A DNA stretch of 64,000 nt, taken from NCBI GenBank assembly GCA_918026815.1, contig CAKJVC010000053.1, positions 40,545 to 104,544 on the forward strand, given 5' to 3'. Positions 33,398-44,415 of the stretch are shown one piece after another (within the stretch, counting starts at the first letter, position 1; each line of letters begins with the position of its first letter). A program made the translations under genes and the position numbers. This DNA is from Chalara sp. BL73 (Eukaryota; Ascomycota; Leotiomycetes; Helotiales). Below the pieces are notes generated by a model that was not told the DNA's origin, ran no database searches, and saw nothing but the letters and a program-made list of their open reading frames with translations.

Positions 33398-34694
33398 GGT
33401 TGTTGTGAGTGCGGTGGTGATCTTGACACACACCCTCCAAAAAAGCAGAGTAAGAACCTTGAAGTAGCCCGCTCTTGAGGTATGCTCATGATACGCACAT
33501 GGGGTTTATTTTGATTGTGCTGAAATTGAAAGTAGCTCACAACAGGCCCGTAAGACGTCAAGGAGCGAAGGGCCAGATTCGAATTGATGTGTCGGAAGGT
33601 TAAGTATGTGGGTAGCGTCCTTTCTAAGCTACCGCGTAGTTGCTGGCTGTGGCATGGGCTCAGGTTATTGCTAAGTGTTTTAACGGCAGCTCTCTCAAAT
33701 AACTACACACAACGTGCCGGCAAGACCCGTCTATCGCCATATTAGACAATATACCGAAACCCTAAACCGCCCACTAGATGGCAGTTTTCGAGAAGACGAT
33801 AACAGCCGGCGTACGGTCGAAGGGCAGAGTTCAGCCACAGGGGGGGGGAGTCGTATATTGATTGATGCTTCCTCACAGGAAGAGTCGGATGAGCTAAGTA
33901 GAGTAAAACCCCTATCCAACTTAAAATCGATGCAAGTGGAGCGGATCTCATGCTAGGAATGGATCTCCTTAATCCTTGGAGACTCACGCGTGAATCACAT
34001 GGTGCGCTACTTACTTACTTTTCAGTACTAGAGCACCGCAAAGTACAGCATGGTACTTACCGCAGCATAAGTACCGCCCGATTAAGCCCCGGGGCTGCCA
34101 GGGGTCACATGCCTTTGTATTCGTTACCGACCTCTCCAAGCAAACCTTATTCGCAAGACCCACCAAAAAAGCTTTGCAAGGGAGGCACAAGGAATTGTAT
34201 TGGTGCGGTAGAGGGCTGGACAGGGCAGGACCGGAATGTACGGTACGGTAGGCTAGCCACTTGGAAGACGATTTTCAGGGGTTTGCCTCTACTAGGCCCC
34301 GCCGTATAACCTTTATTACAGGACCTTGGTTACCCTGAATTAGGGAGAGGGAGGGGAAAGACTGCAGTAGTGTGCAATACGAAAAGTCCTTCAAGACCAG
34401 CCAAAACCTCAAACCTGGTCTTTTGCGTGCGTGTACAGTACAGGTAGGAACTTCTTGGGGCGGGCTGTGAACCGCCGTATCGAGTTTAGTCTCATAGACT
34501 CTCTACAACATAGTGCAGTAGCATCTCCGCTTGAGTAATCTGTGTTCCGGTCCAGAACTTTTACCCAAGCTCATTAATCTTCCTTTCTTTGTTTTGCGGG
34601 GGGGACTGGAACCAGTTTCCGACGCTCCTTGATCAAAAAACTGGTCGCTCGCTCTTTTCGTTGGAGAAGTTGACAGCACCGTATCGTCGCAAAT
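33398..34694. other. Intergenic, no gene seen
   Basis: 1.3 kb between divergent membrane-protein genes. A nine-base G-rich run at about 33840 and short frames only. The last 150 bp are the likely permease promoter. Confidence 0.4.
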
Positions 34695-36476
34695 ATGAGT
34701 TCAAGTGAGCGATTCAAAGGCAGCTCAGATTTGACTGCAGGGGAAGCGTCCAAGCTGGGCTCGTTCGATGGCGCAGAGGCTCGAGATGAAGATGCGGAAC
34801 CCAATTACCATGATCACCTCGGTTCAACACAACAAGATCACTATGAGATGGATAGAATGGGCAAAACTCAGGAGCTTCGAGTGAGCATGGCAATTGTGGT
34901 TTTGCAAGTCTGAGGTTAACATGTGTCCAGCGAAACTTTCGTCCACTTTCTGCAGTGAGTTTTACCATGATCTTGCAGAGTACTTGGGAGGTGATGATTG
35001 TGTCAGTACAGCCCAGCATAGCGCAGTCAATTGCACCTTGGGGAACTAATTAGGACAACAGCGTATCGTATACCGGACTTTTTGATGGAGGTCTAGCCGG
35101 AATTTTCTATTCGTACATATGGACTTTCATTGGGATGAGTTTCGTGAATGTCTCTCTAGCAGAGATGGCTTCTATGGCGCCTACATCTGGCGGACAATAC
35201 CATTGGGTATCCGAATTCGCTCCTCCAAATCTCCAACAGTACCTCAGCCATCTGACAGGATGGATGTCGACGATCTCATGGCAGGCCGGCACGGCATCTG
35301 GACCTTTCCTTGTCGGAACCATGATCCAGGCGCAGATACAGATCAACTATCCCGATTATGCCCCCACTAATTGGCAAGGAACACTCTTCGTCTTCGCTAT
35401 CACGTTAATCGTTTGGATCTCAAATGTTTTCTGCTCAAGGGCCATGCCTATTTTCCAGAATTTGATGTTGATCGTTCATGTCGGAGGTTTCTTGGCCATC
35501 ATGATAGTGTGGTGGGCTCTAGCACCTCGCAATACAGCCGACGTCGTTTTCACACAATTTACCAACGGCGGTGGGTGGCAAACAATGGGGGTGAGCTTGA
35601 TGGTTGGCCAGATTTCATCTATCTATGCATTAATCTGTGAGTCCTTCACTATCCTTAACTAGGACTTTGTACTAACCCAAGCTAGGCTCGGATGGCGCTG
35701 CGCATATGTCAGAAGAGATCAAGGACGCTGGTATTGCCGTCCCCAAAGCTATCATTCGCAGTTATCTCGCCAATGCAGCAATTGGCTTCATTGCTCTTAT
35801 AACCTTCCTCTTCGTGCTCACAGATCTCGAATCCGCGTTGGATGACGCTACTGGCTATCCTCACATATGGGCTTTCCAGCAAGCCGTATCTCTAGGCGGT
35901 ACAAACGGCCTCTGCTTTATCATTACCCTCTTAATCTTTGCAGGAACTATCTCCTTCAATCTCACCACCTCTCGTCAAACATGGGCCTTCGCTCGTGATA
36001 ATGGATTCCCATTTTCCAAATGGCTTTCATACGTACACCCTAAACTCAAGGTCCCCGCCAATGCAGTCACATTCACCTCAATGTTCACAGTTATTCTGTC
36101 TCTCGTCTACATCGGCTCTGACGCAGCGTTCAACGCTATCATCTCTCTGAACCTCGTCGCTCTAATGCTCACCTACACCATTTCTATTGGCTGCGTTCTC
36201 TACCGCCGTATCAAGCATCCTGAGCTTCTCCCCAAAGCACGTTGGAGCCTCGGGAAATGGGGCGTGCCCATTAATGCATGTGGATTGGTATACTCTATCT
36301 TCGCCTTCTTCTGGTGTTTCTGGCCCGAAACCAAGGAAGTTACACCAGAGGATATGAATTGGGCCCCCCTCATGTTCGGTGTTCTGGCTATTGGAAGCAC
36401 TATAGATTTTGGTGTTAGAGCTAGAAAGGCTTTCAGGGGACCCGTTGTGACTACTCAAGGGTGGCATATGGATTAG
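34695..36476 (+). CDS. Amino acid/choline-type permease (APC superfamily)
   Basis: Several exons give about 520 residues. A hydrophilic 62-residue N-terminus ends in KTQELRRNFRPLSAVSFTMI. Twelve-helix permease landmarks follow: LQSTWEVMI, GLFDGGLAGIFYSYIW, EMASMAPTSGGQYHWVSEFAP, WQAGTASGPFLVGTMIQ, CSDGAAHMSEEIKDAG at the consensus SDGA.HMSEE loop, TSRQTWAFARDNGFP, and VPANAVTFTSM. This is the pattern of the fungal GABA/choline/polyamine permease group (Uga4/Hnm1-like). It imports a small amine or amino acid across the plasma membrane; the substrate is not deducible. All landmarks are intact. It is divergent from the rhodopsin-like gene and isolated from catabolic genes. Confidence 0.88.
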
Positions 36477-38156
36477 TTGTGAACTGCAGGAAAATAAGTA
36501 TATTTGAAATTTACATGGTAGAAAGCTTTGTGATACGGTTTAGCTTTGCTTCTTATACGATATGAATGTCCTGTGGGTAATGTATATATACCTATAGATA
36601 ATTAGGCCCTGGTCCCGACAGAGACCTAACACAAAAATCAATTACCTTCTTAAGAGAGAGTACTCCTGGCCATGTCTCAGCTCGCCCCATTTGGAGCATG
36701 GATCCTGTAGCTAATCATAATTGTCAAAAGCTCTGTATAAATTATTTCATTAGTTAGTCCTATCATGTCTGATGGCGAACTGACAACGGAGCCGGAGGAT
36801 ACTGTATCCTTCTGAACATTACACGTCTTATCCAATCCCCTGGCTGATGCCTCTTTCCTGGGTAGCCACCACCCATGTACCTTAACATGAGATTATCAGC
36901 ATCCTTTCTAAACCGGTCTTCCAAATACTCCATAGTCCAGACCTCTCTCTTCATCTTCCTCTCTAGAACATCTCAGGCCCCCCTCCTCATCGTACACAAC
37001 CCTCGCTATCAAACCCGCAATGACCTCCGGTATCGTAACGCAGCTCCATTTTGGCTGCTTTCCAGTGCTCTTACAACTCCCTATATCATCGAGGTTGCAA
37101 ATTTAATTGATAAAGTATTGTCACGGGACTACATCTCTGTATTTAACACGTCATTCTCTGTCTCTGTCTCTCTCAATTCAGTTACAATACAACCAAGCCA
37201 TCCCTTTTTGCATGATCTCCTTCCCCGACAAGTATTAAGCATGAGAATCGTTATTCTATAGTCGAAGTAAAGATAGGAGCAAAGAACTAAGTCAAGGGTA
37301 TCAAGAATATCAAGAAGTAATAAACTACAAAGCAATATTATTTATGTAAGTCTTACTTACAACCCAGCTAATTTATTACTCGCGTGCAAGTAATTAAAAA
37401 CGCATAGTGTAGTGGCATTTTCAATGGACTATTTTATATCATTCAAAGAGTCTCTAGCGGGCTAAGGCAACCTGATCGATTTTATATTTAGTATGTTTCA
37501 TTTATTCCTTCGATTTAAAGCTAGCGCTGCCGCGCCTACCTTGGCGAGAGCCAGCTTTAATTTTAATAAATGACCTAGACCTTAACACTAGTAATCGTCT
37601 AAGAATAAAGCCTAATAATAACACCTTTGATTCACCGAGTCTCAAATTTAATGTTTTAACTTAAGACGTTAAATCTCACTAACAATTAGTCCGTGTATGC
37701 TTTTAAATAGATCTTGAATCTTAATGTTATTCTTTATTCCTAACAGCCGTCCAATTTTGATTGGTCCTTATGAATGTGGGAGTACAAAAATTTATGCATT
37801 CAGGCTATGTTATAGTTTTAGACTGTAAGGCTCAAGCCTCCTTGCCACAAAATGTCAAGATACACGGGCAGCCTGTTTAGCAACTCTTTTGATGATAATC
37901 AAATATGAGTACTTAAGCGAGTTATGTATAGTGAAAGCTCCTTTAATATAAAAATACTAAATTTCATATACTGACAATATTGTAGGTTGGAAAAGGAGAC
38001 ATCCGCTTGCTACTAACAAGGCCACAACAAACTCACTATTGTAACTGTTAACCTCGGCTTAGACTGAAAATTGGTTTATCCTGATTATTCAAACCAACCA
38101 TGTTCTCCTCGAAGCAAAATATCAGACAAGTTGTCTTAAAGCACTAGGTAGCACGT
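36477..38156. other. A+T-rich gene-poor stretch, possible RIP-degraded DNA
   Basis: 1.7 kb, markedly A+T-rich from about 37100 on and full of stops in all frames. A coding-looking scrap occurs on the minus strand at 36763-36954 (arginine-rich, no family recognised). The composition and lack of frames fit DNA eroded by repeat-induced point mutation, which is inference. Confidence 0.4.
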
Positions 38157-39425
38157 CTATTTTGCCTCGGGCTCAGTCCTCGCCATTTGCGGATATACCC
38201 AAGCAGGTGTTGTCCAAATCAGGAACGCTATAACCCAAAGATACCCCACAACTCTGGCCCATTGCTGCGACGTTCTTTCGTTCCTGTTACCCAGGCGTTG
38301 ATAGATCGACTGAACAATGTCTTCTAACAGAATGCCGAGCGCCTGCAGGCAGAAAAATGATACAGAGCCGGATTCCCTGAACGGTATTCCAAGTGTACGA
38401 TCAACTAGAATGTGAAAGATTCCTGACATCAGAAACACGAAGAATATCTTAGTGTAACGAGCGAAGAAACCACCTTTTGTGAGATGAAGGATGGAATGGG
38501 TAATGAGACAGGCAGGGCTTAAGAAGGTTTCGCGGAGCATCTATTGTTCAAAGACTCTAGTGAAACTTTAGCCTAGGGCCTGAATGTACGTCGATCACTT
38601 ACCCCCAAAAGTTACGTAGTATGTAGGCCTCAGCCGCCGATCCGTATTGAGGTCTCCAATCCTTAACTTCGCTTTGGCCGAGACCAACCGCTACAAGTGA
38701 CATTCCGCCATAACCGACGCGGAACAAGCAACACATAATTGGCCAAAGCCCTAACGATGCGGCAGTCCTCCTCGCCAGCTCTATGGCCGAGACCTCACTG
38801 ATTCGAGAAAATATTGGGATATATGTAGGGGTATAATCAATGCTGTTCCGCGCTGGATCTTGTGCGTGACCAAGTATGTCCACCAAAGCATAAGCTAACA
38901 GGATGTACATGATGCTATTTTGAAGAAATTTTGACGGGATGGTACATAAGAGTGGTCTTCTGTTGAAAAATATGGCACATTTTTCACTTCAAAAGGAGAG
39001 TTGCTATGTCGGAAGGACAAAGTTACTCCAAGCCCCCACATAAATCGTGATCTTTTGGAAGTTGACCTGACTACGCCTCCGTATCTCTTTCCAATGGGGT
39101 TTGTTGCTCGAGCCTCTACCCATATCTGAGTTGGGCCCGTGGGTCCGTCTTCGGGGTAGCTCCAACGGCTCAAAAGAGCCAGGTCGACATATCTGAACAA
39201 GAATGTCGCGTTGTTCCCTGCAACGAGCGTTAGAAGAGAAACATAGTATATGTTCTCTACAGATGTGATAACGATATTCCAGGCCAAGAACGCAACCACC
39301 GGAAATAATGCAAATCGAATGGTCGATAAAGGTGATGTGCAGCCAATCACAAGGGAAGTAATCAATATTTGCACAAATACACCCGCCACGGGAAGGAAAT
39401 CCGAAGGGAAATTAACAAGTTCCAT
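38157..39425 (-). pseudogene. Wax-synthase-like membrane O-acyltransferase gene, frameshifted
   Basis: Three blocks match the fungal wax-synthase-like/TRI7-type MBOAT family of secondary metabolism. The first is an N-terminal multi-helix block with GPTGPTQIWVEARATNPIG...FRHSNSPFEVKNVPYFS. The second has ILLAYALVDILGHAQDP and AEAYILRNFWG. The third has FFVFLMSGIFHILVD, which contains the catalytic-type His. Between blocks 1 and 2 the frame changes inside TTCTTCAAAATAGC (about 38915-38930) with no room for an intron. After RNFWG the usual W-H-Q segment is missing at the splice to MLRETFLSP. Such enzymes acetylate hydroxylated terpenoids or polyketides at the ER. Broken by at least one indel; probably inactive. 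It sits beside a P450 stump and a deleted GMC gene. Confidence 0.68.
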
Positions 39426-39493
39426 ATTGCAAAAGGCTAGTTCAATCTATGAATATGGTAGTTAAAGGGTCTAAGCATTCTGGTTGATAGACG

Positions 39494-39982
39494 CATATAA
39501 CGAAAGTTCTCCGGCTCAACCCCCCCTGCCAGTTCCGTCCGTTCGGGTGATCCCAAGTACGTATCTCTAGCCGCCAGATGCAAACGAGTCTAACACACCT
39601 CACAATATATAGGATTCAGATCACGTATAACGGTAAAATATACGACACTTCGTATCCCTCTCCTGATTCGCTCGATCCCGATCGCTTCCTCCCCCCTAAT
39701 ACCTCGCCACCAGATGCCTTTCGGCCATTTGAGAGAGGACCCCGGAATTGCATTGGGCTCGATATGGCAATGATGGAGTTGAAACTTATCATGGTACTAA
39801 CATTGAGGGAGTTTATATTTGACTTAGCTTACGAGGACTTGAATGCAATCAAGGGAGATGGGGAACATGGGCAAAGGGTTGGCGGCTTTGGGGAATGGGG
39901 ATATCAGACTTTGCTACTCAATGCAAGGCCAAAAGGTGAAATGCCCATGAGAATTAGCAGGAGAATAACCTCCCCTGGTTAG
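39494..39982 (+). pseudogene. Cytochrome P450 C-terminal fragment
   Basis: Only the last quarter of a P450 remains. A K-helix-like ITKVLRLNPP stretch (about 39500-39530) has Lys where the invariant Glu of ExxR belongs. A frame change follows, then DSLDPDRFLPPN and the haem loop RPFERGPRNCIG, which is intact, and a normal C-terminus. The I-helix and everything upstream are absent. A Glu-to-Lys change needs a single G-to-A transition, the type RIP makes. Not functional. Its companions on both sides are also damaged biosynthetic genes. Confidence 0.8.
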
Positions 39983-40758
39983 GGGTTTCACACCTGCCAG
40001 TAGTTTCATTTATTTTTGCTCTTGATAAACCGGAATTATAGTTTTCATGCAATCGGTTTCAGCCTATCAGCTATTATATATCACTAATTACAGCAAAGCC
40101 ATGACCGTGATAATTAGCATAGTATCAAACGTTGAGTAACATTGAAATATGGACACCAATTGAGGTGCTGCATTAATAAGCTTTAACAATTCCGGGGCTG
40201 AAATTTAGACATAATTCCTTTAAATGGAGGTATTTTGAGACAATAAAAGGTGACACTTGTATCCTGTTGATGTTTGTGAATTGGTACTAGATACCTAGCA
40301 CCCTGGTATGTTGAGGGGTGTCAACCTATCAAAACCGCCCCCTTTTGCTCTCGCTTGGTAGCTAAATGCCAAGCCGAACCGTTTTAGCGAGCCGGCCTGG
40401 GTAAATGGTAAATGTTGGTACTACCCAACTATCTCAGGATCTACTTGCTGTCAATTACTGACCCACCTCAACAACAGCCCCACCATAATTATGTATCTCA
40501 GGACGATATCAATATAGCTCAAGATTTCTAGCTTATTTGCTGCGCCGCACTGAATGTTGCACAACCGTACCTTGGAGACGGTCGCCAGGTCGCCAAGACG
40601 ATGTCTGCATCCTAAGTGTTAACTCTTTTGATTCTTTTCCTTCCTACGCTCCGGCTCTGAAGCCGTTATTTCTCGAAAACTGAGGAGATATCTCTGTTCT
40701 CTTTGCCTGACTAGCATCTCCCCATCTTGAGTTGATTGCACCATAATGTGGCCATTCA
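39983..40758. other. Intergenic, no gene seen
   Basis: 0.8 kb of A+T-rich sequence between the P450 stump and the deleted GMC gene; no frame supported. Confidence 0.4.
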
Positions 40759-41762
40759 ATGCCAGATATCCCGAGCACAGCCCCGAGCATCGACATAAAA
40801 AGCTACGACTACATCGTGGTAGGAGGTATGCTTATTTTTTCCATTATACCACTCAAGTGAGCGTCTGAACCTCGTTACTAATCTCCAAAACAGGTGGAAC
40901 AGTGGGTTGTGCTTTGGCATCACGATTGAGTGACGACCTAAAAACTACCGTCCTGGTTCTTGAACGCGGCCCTGTCAGTGACACATGGCTCTCCAGAATC
41001 CCTATTGTCTCAGCAAATCTCTTCCACCCAAAGACTGGCCTCTTAAGCGTCCCTATCCAAATGCTTTCACTCTTCGTACGCTCCACTTCTCTCAATAATG
41101 ACGGAAGTGACCTCTTCACGGAACCTTCAGACAAAGACAAGGGGTCTACAACACCAATAGCTGCAGAGCTGATTCCGGACATCGAACTCATGCCCCTTCC
41201 CGCTAATGCAATGGATGTCAATATGGAGGAACACAATGCGCTGTATCTGAAAATCGGTATCTTCTCCATTATAGCTACGGTCGTGCGACCCAAGTCTCGT
41301 GGAACTGTTCGACTCGCCTCCTCTAATCCCCACGATCGACCAAAAGTCGATTTTGGATTCCTCTCCGACCCTTCAGATCTCACCATTGCGCGAAAGGCTG
41401 TCTGCCTCTCTTTGAAGGTCGGACAGGCAATGAAAGCAAGTGGATTCTCTTTGCAACGTAACTTGTGCTATCCAGAAGAAAAGCAGAAGACCGATATTGA
41501 GAACGGCAATACCAAGGAGATGGACAAGTTCATTCGACAGAAAGTGAGATCGACTTTTCATTACGCCTGCAGTTGCCGGATGGCCCCGCAACATGACAAA
41601 TTATCGCCTGGCGTAGTGGATGATAAATTGAGAGTTTATGGGGTTCGGAATTTGAGAGTGTGCGATACAAGTGTTTTCCCTGAGATTATCTCTTCCCATT
41701 TACAGGCGCCAGCAGTTATGATAGGTGAAAGATGCGCAGATTTCATCAAAAACTCCGCCTAA
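40759..41762 (+). pseudogene. Internally deleted GMC oxidoreductase
   Basis: Exon 1 (40759-40825) encodes SYDYIVVGG and exon 2 (40894-41762) continues GTVGCALASRL and VLVLERGP, a correct FAD-binding start. The protein then passes directly into a late segment (DIELMPLPANA...RGTVRLASSNPHDRPKVDFGFLSDP) and the C-terminal FAD/substrate cap, with HYACSCRMAPQ and RNLRVCDTSVFPEIISSHLQAP. Total is about 311 residues against 550-620 for the family. The GMC signature 1 (RGK.LGGSS) and about 250-300 central residues are missing. The conserved His positions survive (FHYACSCRM; SSHLQAP). No stop or frameshift is seen, so a short protein could still be made, but an enzyme is unlikely. Confidence 0.75.
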
Positions 41763-42609
41763 TCCATACAAACTACAAACAATGCTTCCCTTTCAGAGTG
41801 TTTGGAATGGGAGTCAATAAAGATAGCTAGTACCTAAATGTTGCATCTGGTCAGCGTAGGAGGAAAAGGAAGGGGGTATCCAAAGGGTCCTCAGATATAG
41901 TATTATATTAGAGTCATTCCAATCTACGAAATTTCACCGGAAATAAAAGTTGCAGAAAACCCTCACTTGGGAGGTGTTTTTGTAACATAAATCTCTAGCA
42001 TTGCAATATCGGGCAGTCCGCCCACATGTCATAAGCAAGACTATACTATAAGTCTATCTATACACTTTACTACTTGAATATGGACCACACGTATCTAGAA
42101 GCTACTCAGGTAACCTCCTTTTTTGGTAGGAAAAGGGATACTCGCTTACTTAGCGTCCCTGTCCCCACCCCCCTTTTCCTGCCACTTAGCTAAATTAGAC
42201 AACACATCCACCCTCGTCTCACCAAAGCGAAAATTAGAGGCTGGTATTGGCTCAAAATAAACAGCTGGTCCGTGCTTATATAGGAATTTCCTGGCTGAAT
42301 ATATGTTTTTTCTGGTGTTTTCAAAGGACGGAATGGTATATTTAGATGTATATTCACATCCAAGATTTAAAGTTGGTTAATATCTGGCACTTAATTTCAT
42401 TTATCTATTCCATCGACCATCCGCGCTAAAGGGAATAATATACTTATAAGGGATTCAGTCTCACGCCAAAAATGTGTGAAGGTACTGAGGAATATTAGCT
42501 GGCCATGGCGATTTATGGGGTCGCTTACAGTCCCTTCTTGCACACTAATGATATATCATCTCTTTCGGGGGGGGGGGCTCGTTAAAAAAAGTAAAATTTC
42601 CGCCCTCGC
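41763..42609. other. Intergenic, no gene seen
   Basis: 0.85 kb with a G run at about 42567-42577 and no supported frame. Confidence 0.4.
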
Positions 42610-43860
42610 TTACTGGCGACGGATGTACATCGTGGGTGAAGCTCCAAGATAGCTAAAACCATTCTCACCATCCCGACCGATATGAGCAGTAGGAGCCTTA
42701 GGATTGAATGACTGTCCACAATCCAACCCATCTGTGCGTATCTTCTTTTCTTTGTAATCCTTAACGAACGAATTCATTGTAGCTGAGCCGCGTCTAAAAT
42801 AGAGTTAAATGAACGACTCTTTGAATTGCCCCAAATAAAAGAAAACTTACATATTTGATTCTGGCACCACAAGGGTCTGGCCATTCTTTCTCAGAGTTAG
42901 AGAGAGCGGGAAATCCTCATACCTGTCGGGATTGATGACGTAAGGTGAGAGGATAGCTGCAGGTCGAGTGTATTCGAGGATAGATTCCAATAGAGGAAAG
43001 CAGGTTCGTTGATCAACAACCAGCGTTTCCTCGTCGACCTGGACAAAACCCAATTGGTGATCACGATTGCCATTGACAACCTCCATCCCATAATGTGTGG
43101 CAACTTTGGCGTCTAGCTCGAGGTATTGAGGATCTTGGATGAAAATAGGGATCTTGAGCTGTGCGGGATCCTTGTGCATTTCTTCCCATACTTCTCGGAG
43201 GACTATCAACATTGCATGTTGGTAATGAAGCCTGGTAGCTCCGTTAGAGACGGGAGAGCAAAAAGTGCCGCCACCGAAAGCAACAATTTTCTTGCAAGTC
43301 GTCTGTTCGAATGTATAACGTGCTAAGTCCTTGATTTGTTTATAAATCTCTGTTTCCCTGAAGATCTCGATATTTGAATCGAACATCTTGTGGACTCTAG
43401 CTTCATTGGGATAAGTCATTTTTTGCATATGCAATATCGCTTCTCTCTGTATTTCCTCCATATGCCGCATGGGGAACATTTGCTTTAGTTCACTAGTTAA
43501 GAAGGTAAGGTGGGAATAATACTGATATATTTTGTAATAAACTTACTCTAACGGCAGTTGAAGCGGCTGTGTAGTCGCTGTCATACTAAAGGATGTAGTA
43601 TCTCTCCTAGCCTCTTCCCGTGCTTGCTGATAATCACTACCGATACTGAGAAGATAAGCAAACGGATTGGCGTCGGTTATGTAATTGAGCCGTCTGACAA
43701 TTCTTGCATTTCTTTCCGAAGCTTTTACTAACTTAAGTTCCAACCAATTTAGCGGGTAGCACTCTGAGCCAGAATCGGGTTGGGGGTTAGGCGTACCGAC
43801 GTTGAGAATGTGGTGAAGATCTTGCGCTGTTTCGGAAGGGCTGGGTTTCTTGGGTGGCAT
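42610..43860 (-). CDS. SRR1-like protein, intact copy
   Basis: Three exons (43860 to about 43548; the second starting DELKQMFPMRH and ending at about 42852; the third from about 42796 to 42610) give about 370 residues. The first splice only works with acceptor CTAG followed by TGAACTAAAGC, which restores LPLDELKQMFPMRH. The core SRR1 blocks are present: KIVAFGGGTFCSP, IPIFIQDPQYLELDAKVATHYGMEVVNG, GFVQVDEETLVVDQRTCFPLLESI, TRPAAILSPYVI. The C-terminus ends MYIRRQ. No transmembrane or signal segment; a cytosolic or nuclear protein. The molecular function of fungal SRR1-like proteins is unknown. The gene shares the QDP and hydrophobic-strand pattern with the shifted gene at 28.1-29.2 kb but is divergent in sequence, so they look like separate paralogues rather than a recent duplication. 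Confidence 0.78.
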
Positions 43861-44139
43861 ATTGGCGAACTCGGAGGCAGTTGTCTTGGGCAGGCTTTGA
43901 TTGAAGGCTGTGTAGTTGAATGTGTTCTATATTCAATGGCTGGATAATTGTTGTTGAATATCAGAGTCTTTGCAGTCTTATGTGTTGTGGAGGTTGGATG
44001 TAAGACGATAAGAGGGAGACGAGGAAGTGTTTTGATCTCAGTTCCCAGGCGTTCAATGATTCACAGAGGCTAGTATAAATAAAATTTCAATATGTCTTCA
44101 TTGCTCATTAAGGGAGAACATTGCAAAACGCTAGTCTAG

Positions 44140-44415
44140 TCATTGGTACTGACTATGCTGCAAGAGCTGAATTACGGTTTGGCAGTCAAACAACTCTCTT
44201 ATTGCTAAGGCTATAACAGTCAAAACCAATCGTTGTACAGAGTTTATGTGACTGTACAAGAAATACTTGAATTGCAGAGCCGCCCAGTCAACGTAGCTGA
44301 CCGAACCGCCGGTCATGACAGAAATGCTCTGGTCGTCGGTCATTTGTGACACCAAAGCTACGGCTTGAGAATACGCCTCCACCCAATCATCAATATCGAA
44401 ATTTCCAGACAACAA
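44140..44415 (-). pseudogene. Fragment of GH3 beta-glucosidase N-terminus
   Basis: A 91-residue frame begins with DIDDWVEAYSQAVALVSQMT, the usual N-terminal helix of fungal GH3 beta-glucosidases, followed by a damaged version of the LTTG box. After about 45 residues the similarity ends and a random tail follows. The frame opens at a TTG with no signal peptide. The catalytic domains are absent in the flanks. The call rests on one helix and is tentative. Confidence 0.5.
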
